Source of the DNA: Flavobacterium silvaticum
Lineage (GTDB): Bacteria > Bacteroidota > Bacteroidia > Flavobacteriales > Flavobacteriaceae
Assembly (NCBI RefSeq): GCF_012911565.1
Contig: NZ_JAAMPU010000104.1
Location: forward strand, 179,608-243,607
Direction of reading: 5' to 3'
Length of the DNA: 64,000 nt
Under the pieces are notes generated by a model. The model had not been told where the DNA came from. It searched no databases and saw only the letters and a program-made list of their open reading frames with translations. Position numbers and translations under genes: made by a program. Below, one piece after another: positions 44,083-54,214 of this stretch (position 1 is the stretch's first letter; every line of letters starts with the position of its first letter).

Positions 44083-44979
44083 TCAATCTGTGGGAATTCC
44101 AAGGTCTTCGGCGTATTGTGACGATTTGATCTGCATCTTAAATGTCTTGAGGTTGAATGTGTCGTTCATGCTCATCACGTGTGTCACCAAATGGCTTATT
44201 GAAATAGGCTGACCAAGTTCCACCTGAGTCAGGTTGGTGTCTTTTATCTCGCGTCCGTCAACCAGAATGACAAGGCCGCTGCCGATGGCTTCCATGTTTT
44301 CACCATTCGTGATCAAAAGCCCGGTGTCTTCACCAAGTCCTATTCCGAGCACTTTCGGGTTTCCGACGACCGCCTGGAACAATCGTCCGATACGTCCGCG
44401 TTGTACAAAATGCGTATCGATAATGACACCGTCGATCATGCCGAGGCCACTTGTGATTTTTACTTCACCTTTAAGCAAAGCCTCAGAACTGCTTCCCTGA
44501 TAAATCATGTTATTCGAAGCAGCAGCAGCTCCTGCAGAAGTTCCGGCGTAGATGAAATCTTCATTCTGGTACTTTTCGAGCAGCAAATCATGCATGGCCG
44601 TTCCGCCCAGAATCGAGGTCAGGCGCAATTGGTCACCGCCTGTAAACATGACCACATCTGCCGCTTTGATCCGTTTTATGGTTTCCGGATCAGATGCCAT
44701 TTCGCGTTTATCCAGATACAAAACGTCGACATTTGTGGCATTCAAATAAGCGAGTGCCTTGACATATTCCGGCCCGATGATTTTTGGGATTTTCGATGCC
44801 GTTGTAATGATTTCGATGCGGGACTTTTCTTTTAAGCGGGATTCACTGATGATCCGCTTTAAAATTCCGGTTTCAAAGAAATTGATATTGTTGGCTGCGT
44901 TCTGGTCTAAATCTGTTTCTGAAAAACTTCCTTTATCGACCGCACCGCCTATAATGATTAGTTTACCTCTTACATTCAT
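44083..44979 (-). CDS. cphB: Cyanophycinase
   Basis: 298 residues from ATG 44979 (MNVRGKLIIIGGAVDKGSFS); an upstream TTG in frame would add six residues and is less likely. S148 in YAGTSAGAAAAS is the nucleophile of the serine-peptidase E-like (S51) family; GGDQLRLTSIL and IDTHFVQRGRIGRLFQ are further conserved blocks. It cuts cyanophycin to beta-Asp-Arg dipeptides. Without a signal peptide it acts in the cytoplasm. Divergent from cphA across a 264-bp shared regulatory region. Confidence 0.94.
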   Translation of the reverse strand: MNVRGKLIIIGGAVDKGSFSETDLDQNAANNINFFETGILKRIISESRLKEKSRIEIITTASKIPKIIGPEYVKALAYLNATNVDVLYLDKREMASDPETIKRIKAADVVMFTGGDQLRLTSILGGTAMHDLLLEKYQNEDFIYAGTSAGAAAASNNMIYQGSSSEALLKGEVKITSGLGMIDGVIIDTHFVQRGRIGRLFQAVVGNPKVLGIGLGEDTGLLITNGENMEAIGSGLVILVDGREIKDTNLTQVELGQPISISHLVTHVMSMNDTFNLKTFKMQIKSSQYAEDLGIPTD

Positions 44980-45243
44980 GGCCGTAAAAATACCCAAAAC
45001 AAAAGGAAAGGCAATTTCAATTGGCGGCTTTTTTTGAGTTTTTTACCAACTTTCCGACAATTTTGCAACACTTGAAATTAAATTTTGTTCAAAACGCCAA
45101 AAAATCTATTTTAGTCGAAATGTATCTGTTCCATTTTAACAGATTCGCTGAAATTTCCGTATTCTGAAACCAAACAAATTCATCTGCGGAATCGTAACTA
45201 TTTAAACGTCAAAATATTAAGCAGAATTAACTCTTTTTGTTTT

Positions 45244-47868
45244 ATGAAAATCCTTAAAATACAGGCATTGCGCGGGCCGAATATCTGGAGTGTGCAACGC
45301 AAGAAACTAATCCAGATGCGTCTTGATCTGGAAGAGATGGAAAATTTTCCAACCAATAAAATCGACGGATTCCGGCAGCGCATCGAAGCCTTATTGCCGA
45401 GTCTTTATGACCACAGATGTTCCGAAGGCGTTCCCGGCGGATTCTTTTCCCGCATAGACCGCGGTACCTGGATGGGACACGTAATCGAACACATCGCGCT
45501 TGAAATACAGACGCTTGCCGGAATGGAAACCGGTTTTGGCCGCACGCGTGAAACCAAAACACCAGGCGTTTATAATGTAGTCTTTAGTTATACCGAAGAA
45601 AATGCAGGCCTTTTTGCAGCCGAAAGTTCCGTCGCGATTGCCGAAGCATTGATTGCCGGGACCGATTACGACCTGGAAGCCGATATCCAGAAAATGCGTG
45701 AAATCCGCGAACGCGACCGTCTTGGCCCGTCTACCGGAAGTATCGTGGAAGAAGCTGTTGCGCGTGACATTCCGTGGATCCGTCTGGGGACAAACTCACT
45801 TGTACAGCTTGGTTATGGTGTCAACCAGATGCGGTTCCAGGCGACGATAACGTGCAAGACTTCGAACATTGCGGTAGACATTGCCTGTAATAAGGAAGAA
45901 ACCAAACGGATGCTCGAGATGAATTCGGTTCCTGTCGCCAGCGGAAGCATTTGCGTGGACGAGGAAGATCTTGAAAACACCATCAAAAAAATCGGTTATC
46001 CAATCGTATTGAAGCCGCTCGACGGAAACCACGGAAAAGGCGCTTCGATCAATGTCACGACTTGGGAAGATGCCGTCGCCGGATTGGCACACGCCAAAAA
46101 TTACAGCCGTCGCGTGATTGTTGAAAAGTTCATTACCGGTTTCGATTTCCGGGTTTTGGTCATTGATAACAAACTGGTTGCAGCTGCCAAACGCGTTCCG
46201 GCCCACGTTGTCGGAAATGGAGCAGATACGATCCAGCAACTTATCGATACGACAAACCTTGACCCAAGACGCGGTTACGGACACGAAAATGTACTGACCG
46301 AAATTTCGGTTGACCGCGACACGACAGATTTGCTGACCAAACTCGGCTATTCACTTGAAACCGTTCCGAATGCAGGGGAAATCGTCTACCTCAAATCGAC
46401 TGCGAACCTTTCTACAGGCGGAACTTCAGTTGATGTGACCGATATGATGCATCCCGAAAATATCTTCCTCGCCGAACGTATTTCCAGGATCATCGGGCTT
46501 GACGTCTGCGGAATCGACATCATGGCAGAGAACCTTACACAGCCTCTTAAAGAAAACGGTGGTTGTATCCTTGAAGTAAACGCCGCTCCGGGTTTCCGGA
46601 TGCACCTGGCGCCGAGCGAAGGCTTGCCCAGGAACGTAGCAGCTCCGGTAATTGATATGTTATATCCGCCTGGAAAACCAAGCCGTATTCCAATCATTGC
46701 CGTGACCGGAACGAATGGTAAAACAACCACGACGCGTCTGCTTGCACATATCGTAAAAAATAATGGATACCGTGTCGGTTTTACGACTTCGGACGGCATC
46801 TATGTCCAGAACCACATGATGGAAAAAGGCGATACGACCGGGCCGTTGTCTGCGGAATATATCCTCAAAGACCCGACTGTGGAATTCGCGGTGCTTGAAA
46901 CGGCCCGCGGAGGAATTTTGCGTTCCGGTTTAGGTTTCAGCCGATGCGACATCGCTGTCATCACAAACATCCAGGAAGATCATCTCGGATTGTCCGACAT
47001 TCATACATTGGACGATCTGGCCCGCGTGAAGAGCACCGTGGCCCGAAGTGTCAAAAAAGACGGTTGGGCCGTGCTCAATGCAGAAGATCCGTATTCGATA
47101 AAAATTGCTTCAGATTTGACCTGCAACGTTGCCTGGTTTGCAATGGACGAGGAAAATCCGTTCGTCAAAAAACTGAGCAAGGAAGGAAAGATCGTCGCCG
47201 TTTATGAGAATGGATTCATAACGATAAAGAAAGGCGAATGGAAAATCCGTGTCGAACGCGCTACGCACGTGCCGTTGACTTTGGGCGGAAAAGCGAAATT
47301 CATGATTGCGAATGCGCTTGCCGCTACACTTGCTTCGTATTTGTACGGTTTTAAGACAGATGATATTTCATTGTCGCTCCAAACCTTCATTCCAAGTGTG
47401 GCACAAACGCCTGGCCGTATGAACATCTTCGAATTCAAGAAATTCAAGGTACTTATTGACTTTGCGCACAATCCGGCGGGTTATCTTGGCGTCGAGGATT
47501 ATTTGTCAAGTGTCGACGCGAGCAAGAAAATAGGCATTATTTCCGGTGTTGGCGACAGACGCGATCAGGACATCAAGGAATGCGGTGCCATCGCCGGCAG
47601 AATGTTCGACCATATCATCATCCGTCAGGAAAAATATTTACGCGGAAGGACCGAACAGGAAATCATCGACTTAATTCTGGAAGGCATCCATGAATCTGAT
47701 AAAAGCGTCACATATGAAATAATTCCCAAAGAGGTCGAAGCTATAAAACATGCTATAAATTCGGCAGAAGAAGGTACATTCATAACTGCTTTGAGCGACG
47801 TTGTGACCAATGCCATTGAAATTGTTCAGGAGTATTTAGATAAAGAAAATGAAGAAGGGACACTTTAG
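45244..47868 (+). CDS. cphA: Cyanophycin synthetase
   Basis: 874 residues, the family's usual length. Domain order: N-terminal domain (about 1-160), ATP-grasp (about 210-470, YPIVLKPLDGNHGKGASINV and GGCILEVNAAPGFRMHL), and a Mur-ligase-like domain with P-loop VTGTNGKTTTTRL (GTNGKT at 489-494) and AQTPGRMNIFEF, FAHNPAGY. It builds multi-L-arginyl-poly-L-aspartate, a nitrogen store, from Asp and Arg with two ATP-using sites. Together with cphB and iaaA this gives synthesis and breakdown of the polymer in one locus. The acyltransferase gene follows after 50 bp. Confidence 0.95.
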   Translation: MKILKIQALRGPNIWSVQRKKLIQMRLDLEEMENFPTNKIDGFRQRIEALLPSLYDHRCSEGVPGGFFSRIDRGTWMGHVIEHIALEIQTLAGMETGFGRTRETKTPGVYNVVFSYTEENAGLFAAESSVAIAEALIAGTDYDLEADIQKMREIRERDRLGPSTGSIVEEAVARDIPWIRLGTNSLVQLGYGVNQMRFQATITCKTSNIAVDIACNKEETKRMLEMNSVPVASGSICVDEEDLENTIKKIGYPIVLKPLDGNHGKGASINVTTWEDAVAGLAHAKNYSRRVIVEKFITGFDFRVLVIDNKLVAAAKRVPAHVVGNGADTIQQLIDTTNLDPRRGYGHENVLTEISVDRDTTDLLTKLGYSLETVPNAGEIVYLKSTANLSTGGTSVDVTDMMHPENIFLAERISRIIGLDVCGIDIMAENLTQPLKENGGCILEVNAAPGFRMHLAPSEGLPRNVAAPVIDMLYPPGKPSRIPIIAVTGTNGKTTTTRLLAHIVKNNGYRVGFTTSDGIYVQNHMMEKGDTTGPLSAEYILKDPTVEFAVLETARGGILRSGLGFSRCDIAVITNIQEDHLGLSDIHTLDDLARVKSTVARSVKKDGWAVLNAEDPYSIKIASDLTCNVAWFAMDEENPFVKKLSKEGKIVAVYENGFITIKKGEWKIRVERATHVPLTLGGKAKFMIANALAATLASYLYGFKTDDISLSLQTFIPSVAQTPGRMNIFEFKKFKVLIDFAHNPAGYLGVEDYLSSVDASKKIGIISGVGDRRDQDIKECGAIAGRMFDHIIIRQEKYLRGRTEQEIIDLILEGIHESDKSVTYEIIPKEVEAIKHAINSAEEGTFITALSDVVTNAIEIVQEYLDKENEEGTL

Positions 47869-47918
47869 GATTGGCAATGGTGTTGGAAAATGAAGCATGT
47901 ACCTAATCATTCCGAGTC

Positions 47919-48962
47919 ATGATTCCTAAGGCAAAGACCAAAACCTTATGGATAGAAAACCTGAGAGCGATTGCAACAGTAAGTGTTATATTGCTTCACG
48001 TTTCAAGTCCGTTGCTTTATGCTCATGATGAATCGTTGAATTCATATTGGTGGCTGGGGAATGTATTTGACAGCGCGGTTCGCTACTGCGTTCCTGTTTT
48101 TGTTATGATTACGGGGACGTTGCTACTGCCTCAGGAGATCGATCTGAAAGTGTATTTTTCCAGGCGGATCAGCAGGATACTTATTCCATTTTTGTTTTGG
48201 AGTTTAGTGTACATATGCAATGATTTACTCCAACTCAGGGCAGACGGAAAAAGCTTTGCAGTGCATGATATCATATCATTCTCGATCTCACATTTATTAT
48301 ACGGAGCTTCTTATCATCTTTGGTATGTGTACATGCTGATTTGTTTGTATTTGGTCATCCCGTTTTTAGGCAGGTGGATCAGGCACAGTTCAGAAAAGCA
48401 AATACAATATTTTTTGTCACTTTGGATTTGTATAAATGCCGTGTGGCTATTTGGTAATTTTGGGAATAATACCGTCTTTTATTTTGGCCAGTTCATAGGC
48501 TATTTGGTATTGGGGTACTACATTTCCACAAAAGATTTTAAGCTTAGCCTGAAAGTTTCTGACAAAGTTGCTTTGTTGCTATACTTGACAGGTGTAGTCG
48601 TTACTCTATTAGGAACATACATAGTGACTGAGAGGACAGGAAAATTCAGTAATATTTTCTATGATTACCGTTCCGTGAGTGTAGTCGCATCGGCAACAGG
48701 TATTTTTATCCTTACAAAAAACAATGCATTTACTGTTAATCGTCATGTTTCGAGCCTTGTGAGTTTAATAGGTAAGTTAAGCTACGGAATATATCTGGTT
48801 CACGTTCTTGTATTATATTTCCTTGATAAATCAGGCATTAATGCAACGTTTATTCATCCGTTGATTGGCATACCATTAACTGCCATTCTTTGCCTTTTCC
48901 TTTCTATGCTTGTACCGTTGCTGGTGCAAAAATTACCGTATGGAAAATACATCGCCGGATAA
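47919..48962 (+). CDS. Acyltransferase 3 family membrane protein
   Basis: 347 residues with about ten membrane helices. WIENLRAIATVSVILLHVSS holds the conserved catalytic-type H27, and SRRISRILIPFLFWSLVYI carries the second conserved arginine block. The family O-acylates sugars or surface polymers; this one resembles WecH/OafA-type enzymes. It lies 50 bp after cphA on the same strand but has a visibly more AT-rich codon use, so it may be a later arrival. A terminator follows at 49027. The acceptor is unknown. Confidence 0.88.
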   Translation: MIPKAKTKTLWIENLRAIATVSVILLHVSSPLLYAHDESLNSYWWLGNVFDSAVRYCVPVFVMITGTLLLPQEIDLKVYFSRRISRILIPFLFWSLVYICNDLLQLRADGKSFAVHDIISFSISHLLYGASYHLWYVYMLICLYLVIPFLGRWIRHSSEKQIQYFLSLWICINAVWLFGNFGNNTVFYFGQFIGYLVLGYYISTKDFKLSLKVSDKVALLLYLTGVVVTLLGTYIVTERTGKFSNIFYDYRSVSVVASATGIFILTKNNAFTVNRHVSSLVSLIGKLSYGIYLVHVLVLYFLDKSGINATFIHPLIGIPLTAILCLFLSMLVPLLVQKLPYGKYIAG

Positions 48963-49026
48963 TACAAAACATTTTTAAAAACGGGAAGCAGGCACTTCCA
49001 AGCTGCTTAGTCAAACAATTTGTAAC

Positions 49027-49068
49027 AAAGGATACCGATTCCCGACAAAGGTTTCAGTATCCTTTTTA
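49027..49068 (+). terminator. Terminator after acyltransferase gene
   Basis: AAAGGATAC, 21 bases, GTATCCTTT and TTTACA. It probably ends the cphA-acyltransferase transcript. Confidence 0.65.
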
Positions 49069-49183
49069 CATTTGCAAACAATAATTTTTATTCGTATTTG
49101 TATTATTTATTGGCGATTCAAATCCAAAAGATTCATTTTTAGCCCATAAAAAATAATAATATCAATAAATAATAATCTTCTTC

Positions 49184-51316
49184 ATGATTAAAAAAATAAC
49201 TGTCGCTTTCAGTCTTTTCGTTGCTTTGGCGGCGTCGGCTCAAACCAAACAACTGACACTCGACGAAAGTGTTCTGCAACAATATCGTCAATTCCGAGCC
49301 GATCAGCTTTCCGGTTTCCAGTGGATCCCGAATACAGATAAATATGTGTATTATGCAGATAACGGACGCAAGCTGCTTACGGCATCGGCAGCAAATCAGA
49401 CAGCCACGGAATTAGTGACTTTAGCCGATTTGAGTACAGCATTGGGCGATGATTTCCGATCTGTCGGCGGTTTTGAATGGAAAGACCAAAATACCATGAT
49501 CATCAGCAATGGTGCGGCTTATTTCGCCTACAATCCGTTTACGAAGAAAGGGAATAAGTTGTTTCCGGTTCAGGCCGACGGTGATAATTTTACCTTTGAT
49601 CCGACAAAAAAACGCGGTGCTTTTACCGAGAAAAACAATCTCTACATTCTCGATACGGACGGAAGCAAAAAAGCAGTCACGTCTGAATCCGATCCCGGAA
49701 TCGTATCAGGCCAATCGATAGCCCGGAATGAATTCGGTATCAACGGTGGCATTTTTTGGTCGCCAAAAGGAAACCTGCTTGCCTTTTACCAGAAAGATGA
49801 AAAAGGGGTCGCCGATTATCCGCTGCTCGACATCAATGAAACGCCTGGGAAACTGCAAAGCATCAAGTATCCGATGGCGGGCCAGACAAGTGAAAAACCA
49901 AAAGTTGGAATCTATAATGTGACAACAGGAAAATCGGTTTTCGTCTCTCCAAAAGGAGCCGAAGACGATTACCTGACAAATCTTTCGTGGACGCCCGATG
50001 AAAAATTTGTTCTCATCGCCGAAGTCAACCGCGGACAGAACGATATGCGACTCAATTTATATGATGCATCGACGGGTGCTTTTGTCCGCACTTTGCTTCA
50101 GGAGAAAAACACGGCCTGGAGCGAACCGGAACACCCGGCGTTTTTCCCATCGGAGAAGTGGAATGATTTTATCTGGATCAGCGAACGCGATGGTTTCAAC
50201 AATCTGTATCTGTATTCGATTGACGGAAAACTCAAAAAGCAGCTGACTTCAAATAAGTTCGTGCTTCATGACATCATCGGATCGAATCCGGCGGGAACAG
50301 AAATTTTCTTCAGCGCGACCGGCCCAAACCCGACGAATATGTTGGCGTACAAAGTCAGCTTAAACGGAAAGCAAACCCAGATCACCAAAGACGAAGGCGT
50401 CCACAATGTTTCGGTTTCAACAGATGGGAATTGGGTCTTTGATGATTTCTCCAATCATTCCACACCTGGAAAATCGTTGCTTTACGACAAATCTGGCAAA
50501 TCGAAAACGCTGCTTGAAAGTGCCAACAAATACAAGGATTATGTGATAGGCACTTCCGAAATCAAAACGATAAAAGCAGCTGACGGAACTACGGATTTGT
50601 ACACCAGATTAATAAAACCATCGAACTTCGATGCATCCAAAAAATATCCGGTTCTGGTATATGTCTATGGCGGCCCGCATGCGCAGATGATCACGAATTC
50701 TTACCTCGACGGAGCAAACCTTTGGATGTATTGGATGGCCGAGCAAGGGTATTTGGTGTTTACGGTAGATAACCGCGGATCTGAAAACCGTGGCTATGCG
50801 TTCGAAAGCGTCATCCACAGAAACGTCGGAACCAATGAAATGGCAGACCAGCTCAAAGGTGTCGATTATTTGAAGTCGCTTCCGTATGTCGATGCGAACC
50901 GGTTGGCTGTACACGGCTGGAGTTTTGGCGGTTTCATGACGACTTCACTCATGCTTCGCGAACCAAATACCTTCAAAGTTGGCGTTGCCGGCGGCCCGGT
51001 CACCGATTGGAAGTACTACGAAGTCATGTACGGCGAACGCTATATGGACACGCCGGCTGAAAATCCGGATGGTTTCAAAACGGCGAGCACGCTCAATTAC
51101 GTCAAAGATCTTAAGGGAAAATTGCTTTTGATTCATGGAACAAGCGACGATGTCGTGGTCATGCAACAGAATTTCGCCCTCATAAAAGCCTTTGTCGAAG
51201 CTGGGAAACAGGTTGATTTCTTTGCGTATCCAATGCACAAACACAACGTGATTGGCAAAGACCGCGTGCATTTGATGCGTAAGGTACTGGATTATGTCAT
51301 CGATAATAACAAATAG
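49184..51316 (+). CDS. Dipeptidyl peptidase IV (S9B) family peptidase
   Basis: 710 residues with signal peptide MIKKITVAFSLFVALAASAQ. An N-terminal beta-propeller (about 30-480) precedes an alpha/beta-hydrolase domain with nucleophile S580 in HGWSFGGFMTTS. LLIHGTSDDVVVMQQN holds the acid, and AYPMHKHNVIGKDRVH the catalytic histidine. It removes Xaa-Pro dipeptides from peptide N-termini in the periplasm. A propeller glutamate motif of DPP-IV is not clearly visible, so exact specificity is uncertain. It stands alone, with a bidirectional terminator after it. Confidence 0.92.
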   Translation: MIKKITVAFSLFVALAASAQTKQLTLDESVLQQYRQFRADQLSGFQWIPNTDKYVYYADNGRKLLTASAANQTATELVTLADLSTALGDDFRSVGGFEWKDQNTMIISNGAAYFAYNPFTKKGNKLFPVQADGDNFTFDPTKKRGAFTEKNNLYILDTDGSKKAVTSESDPGIVSGQSIARNEFGINGGIFWSPKGNLLAFYQKDEKGVADYPLLDINETPGKLQSIKYPMAGQTSEKPKVGIYNVTTGKSVFVSPKGAEDDYLTNLSWTPDEKFVLIAEVNRGQNDMRLNLYDASTGAFVRTLLQEKNTAWSEPEHPAFFPSEKWNDFIWISERDGFNNLYLYSIDGKLKKQLTSNKFVLHDIIGSNPAGTEIFFSATGPNPTNMLAYKVSLNGKQTQITKDEGVHNVSVSTDGNWVFDDFSNHSTPGKSLLYDKSGKSKTLLESANKYKDYVIGTSEIKTIKAADGTTDLYTRLIKPSNFDASKKYPVLVYVYGGPHAQMITNSYLDGANLWMYWMAEQGYLVFTVDNRGSENRGYAFESVIHRNVGTNEMADQLKGVDYLKSLPYVDANRLAVHGWSFGGFMTTSLMLREPNTFKVGVAGGPVTDWKYYEVMYGERYMDTPAENPDGFKTASTLNYVKDLKGKLLLIHGTSDDVVVMQQNFALIKAFVEAGKQVDFFAYPMHKHNVIGKDRVHLMRKVLDYVIDNNK

Positions 51317-51339
51317 TTTTCTTACGCTATTAAACACAA

Positions 51340-51370
51340 AAACCCGGATGCAACGTCCGGGTTTTTTATT
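51340..51370. terminator. Bidirectional terminator between DPP-IV and SDR genes
   Basis: AAACCCGGA-TGCAACG-TCCGGGTTT, with an A run before and a T run after, between convergent genes. Confidence 0.88.
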
Positions 51371-51382
51371 GGTATCCGAAGC

Positions 51383-52213
51383 TTAGAAGTCCGTATTTAC
51401 GGTCAGCTCTTTCCATTGTTCGAGTTCGGCTTTCATGGCGTCGGCTTTTGAAACGGCCAATCCATAGGCATCGCTTCCGAGGAATAAATGCACGGGCGGA
51501 TTTTCGTTTTCGGCTGCTTCAATAATCGCCGCGACACCTTTAACCGGATCGCCGGGTTGGTTGTTGCTGATTTGTTCCTGGTGGACGCGCTGTGATTCAC
51601 GTGCACCGGCATAATCGGAGATTTCTGTTTTTGGCGTTACCAGAGAATCGGAATTGAGGAAGTTGGTTCTGAAATATCCAGGCAAAACAGCTGTTACTTT
51701 AATCCCGAAATCTTTTGCTTCGACAGCCAACGCTTCGGTGAATCCGATTACGGCAAATTTTGTGGCACAATAAATTCCGAACCCGGAAAAATCACCTAAG
51801 TAGCCGCCGATTGATGAAATGTTGAAAATATGTCCCGAACGTTGTTTGCGCAGAATCGGGAGTGACTGACGGATGACATTCAATGATCCGAATACGTTCA
51901 CATCGAAATTCTTTCTGCTTTCTTCGTCGGACAATTCCTCGACCGAACCGAAAAGGCCGTAACCTGCGTTGTTTACGACGAAATCGAGTTTCCCGAATTT
52001 GGATACCGTTTCATCGACAGCGCGTTTTACATCGGCTTCATCAACGATATTCATGGCAAGCGGCAGGAAATTTTCGTTCGTTCCGATGAGTTTTTCAAGT
52101 TCCGTTTTGTTGCGTGTCGTGGCTGCGACCTTATCGCCTTTAGCCAATAATTGTTGTGTCATTTCGAGGCCGAATCCTTTCGACGCCCCGGTGATAAACC
52201 ATACGTTGTTCAT
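51383..52213 (-). CDS. Short-chain dehydrogenase/reductase (second of pair)
   Basis: 276 residues. Cofactor motif TGASKGFG at 8-15, NNAGYG in the middle, catalytic Y148 and K152 in YCATKFA. Classical SDR with NADP preference suggested by the basic residue near the cofactor loop. It lies 11 bp after a paralogous SDR and has the same C-terminal block (PPVHLFLGSDAYGLAVSKAD). The AraC gene upstream on the same strand is a likely regulator. Substrate unknown. Confidence 0.9.
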   Translation of the reverse strand: MNNVWFITGASKGFGLEMTQQLLAKGDKVAATTRNKTELEKLIGTNENFLPLAMNIVDEADVKRAVDETVSKFGKLDFVVNNAGYGLFGSVEELSDEESRKNFDVNVFGSLNVIRQSLPILRKQRSGHIFNISSIGGYLGDFSGFGIYCATKFAVIGFTEALAVEAKDFGIKVTAVLPGYFRTNFLNSDSLVTPKTEISDYAGARESQRVHQEQISNNQPGDPVKGVAAIIEAAENENPPVHLFLGSDAYGLAVSKADAMKAELEQWKELTVNTDF

Positions 52214-52224
52214 GTTGCTGATTT

Positions 52225-53061
52225 TTAAAAATCTGTTGAAAGTGTGAGTGTTTTGTAATCTTCGAGTTCTTTTGTGAGTTGCTCGATTTTGAGTGTGGCT
52301 CTTCGATAGGCATCGGAACCGAGAAATAAATGCACCGGCGGATTTTCCATTTTTCCGAGTTCGATTATTGCCGAAACCGCTTTTTCCGGATCGCCTTGCT
52401 GTTTGCCGTCCATAGCCTCCATCTTTTTATGGGATTCGCGAATGGCGGTGTATTCCGGTAGTTTTGTTTCAGATAAAACCAAAGATGAACCCGTCAGGAA
52501 TTCGGTTCGGAAAGCGCCCGGAGCGACTACGGTTGCTTTGATTCCGAATTCGGCGACATCCTGGGATAATCCTTCGGTCAATCCGAAAACCGCAGCTTTT
52601 ACCGCAGCATAAGTTGGCCAGCCGATTCCGGGATTGAAACCGGCAATTGAGGAAATGTTGATGATGTGGCCCGAACGATTTTGACGCATCGATGGGAGAA
52701 CGGCAGCAATCGTGTTTATGGTCGCGTGCAGGTTGATGTCGAAAGCGTCGTTGATTTCCCTTTCGGAGACTTCCTCCAGGCTCCCGCCGATTCCGTAACC
52801 TGCATTGTTGACAAGGACATCGATTTTTCCGAATGTTGAAATCGCTTTATTGATCGATTCAAAAATGCTTTCACGGCTCGCCAGATTGGTTTCGAGTGCC
52901 AGGAAATTTGGATTGTCGTTTATCTCCGATGCCAGTTTCGAGCCATCACGCGAAGTTGCCGCAACCGAATGCCCCGCGGCCAAAAGTTGTTTTACCAGTG
53001 AAAGTCCGAGGCCTTTTGAAGCTCCGGTAACGAACCAGGTTTGTTGATTTGTATGCTCCAT
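52225..53061 (-). CDS. Short-chain dehydrogenase/reductase (first of pair)
   Basis: 278 residues. TGASKGLG cofactor motif, NNAGYGIGG, catalytic Y151 and K155 in YAAVKAA. It is clearly paralogous to the next gene (shared AVSAIIE/MENPPVHLFLGSDAY block). Both follow an AraC-type regulator gene with an 82-bp gap. Confidence 0.9.
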   Translation of the reverse strand: MEHTNQQTWFVTGASKGLGLSLVKQLLAAGHSVAATSRDGSKLASEINDNPNFLALETNLASRESIFESINKAISTFGKIDVLVNNAGYGIGGSLEEVSEREINDAFDINLHATINTIAAVLPSMRQNRSGHIINISSIAGFNPGIGWPTYAAVKAAVFGLTEGLSQDVAEFGIKATVVAPGAFRTEFLTGSSLVLSETKLPEYTAIRESHKKMEAMDGKQQGDPEKAVSAIIELGKMENPPVHLFLGSDAYRRATLKIEQLTKELEDYKTLTLSTDF

Positions 53062-53143
53062 TTGTACTAGAATTTGTATGGAGCAAAGTTCGGTCAGGAA
53101 TCAGGTCGACAGATAGCCCGATTCAAACCAATAGTTGCAAAAA

Positions 53144-54046
53144 TCAAACAGTTCGGAATTTCATTGGAGATTGGGCTGCGTGTTTGCGGAAAAAGTTGTT
53201 GAAGTGAGACGCTTCTTCAAACCCGAGCGAATATCCTATTTGGGAAACATTCCAGTCGGTGTGTTTGAGTAAGGCCATGGCTTCCGAGGCCAATCGTTCA
53301 CCTATAATGGAAGAAGTCGTTTTTCCTGTCACGGTTTTAACGGCCCGGTTCAGGTGGTTTACATGTACGGATAAAGAATCGGCAAAATCTCCGGGTGATC
53401 GCAACTGGAAACGCTGGTCGACATTTTCGATCGGGAACTGGCGCTCAAGAAGTTCCATGAATACATTGGTGATGCGCGCATTGGCATCGGCGTGGCGATA
53501 CAGGTTTTCAGACGGTTCACGCTTGAGGGCGAAATGCACGAGTTCCATTACCAGCGTCCGCAGCAAGTCATATTTGAACGGATAATCGGAATTTATTTCT
53601 TCGATCATTCTTTGGAAACGCACCGTGACTTCGGCATCATCTGAATCAGATAACAGGTAACCCGGTTTTCCGCCGTGGATGAACATGGGCAAGTCATTGA
53701 TATTGCTGCGGATGGCATCGGTGAAAAACGGTTCGGTGAATATGCAGAAGTATCCGCTGCGTTCATCGTCTAAAGGTTCCCAGTTATAGGGTGTGTGTGG
53801 ACTGAAGAACATCAGTGTCGGCCCGTCGATTTCGATGCTTTTGTCAGCGTAATGATAGCGGTTCTTGCCACGCATCAGGCTGATTTTGAAGAATTCGCGC
53901 CGGCTGTATTTGACATTGGATTTTCCGTCCATGAAACAATCTTCCATCCGGAACACATTGAAATGACCGGCGCCAGGTTGATAGTTTTCCGGTTCGGAGT
54001 TGAACTTCTGTTTGTAGAAATCGGTGATGCTTTGTGATTTTTCCAT
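53144..54046 (-). CDS. AraC family transcriptional regulator
   Basis: 300 residues, soluble. A cupin-like N-terminal sensor (about 25-150) is followed by an AraC domain (about 205-300: GDFADSLSVHVNHLNRAVKT, then SQIGYSLGFEEASHFNNFFR). It is the first gene of a leftward group with the two SDRs. The related group in Bacteroidetes often sits beside SDR or aldo-keto reductase genes, so it probably regulates them. Ligand unknown. Confidence 0.88.
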   Translation of the reverse strand: MEKSQSITDFYKQKFNSEPENYQPGAGHFNVFRMEDCFMDGKSNVKYSRREFFKISLMRGKNRYHYADKSIEIDGPTLMFFSPHTPYNWEPLDDERSGYFCIFTEPFFTDAIRSNINDLPMFIHGGKPGYLLSDSDDAEVTVRFQRMIEEINSDYPFKYDLLRTLVMELVHFALKREPSENLYRHADANARITNVFMELLERQFPIENVDQRFQLRSPGDFADSLSVHVNHLNRAVKTVTGKTTSSIIGERLASEAMALLKHTDWNVSQIGYSLGFEEASHFNNFFRKHAAQSPMKFRTV

Positions 54047-54214
54047 TTTGCAAAGTTATATAAATCAAACATCAGGAAATGAAAAAAGCCGCAGAAATCC
54101 ACGGCTTCGTAATTTTGGTTGAGTCTGGAAACTCTGTTTGGAATGTGTCAATTTGTTTGTGGAGATTTAAAAATCCACATGTGTCGTTGTCACATTCCGG
54201 ATCAGTTGCATGAT

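Noticed and set aside
41398..47868. Reading the locus as a non-ribosomal peptide or antibiotic cluster
   Set aside because: CphA has the standard cyanophycin synthetase layout and length and is accompanied by cphB and iaaA; no carrier or tailoring genes are present.
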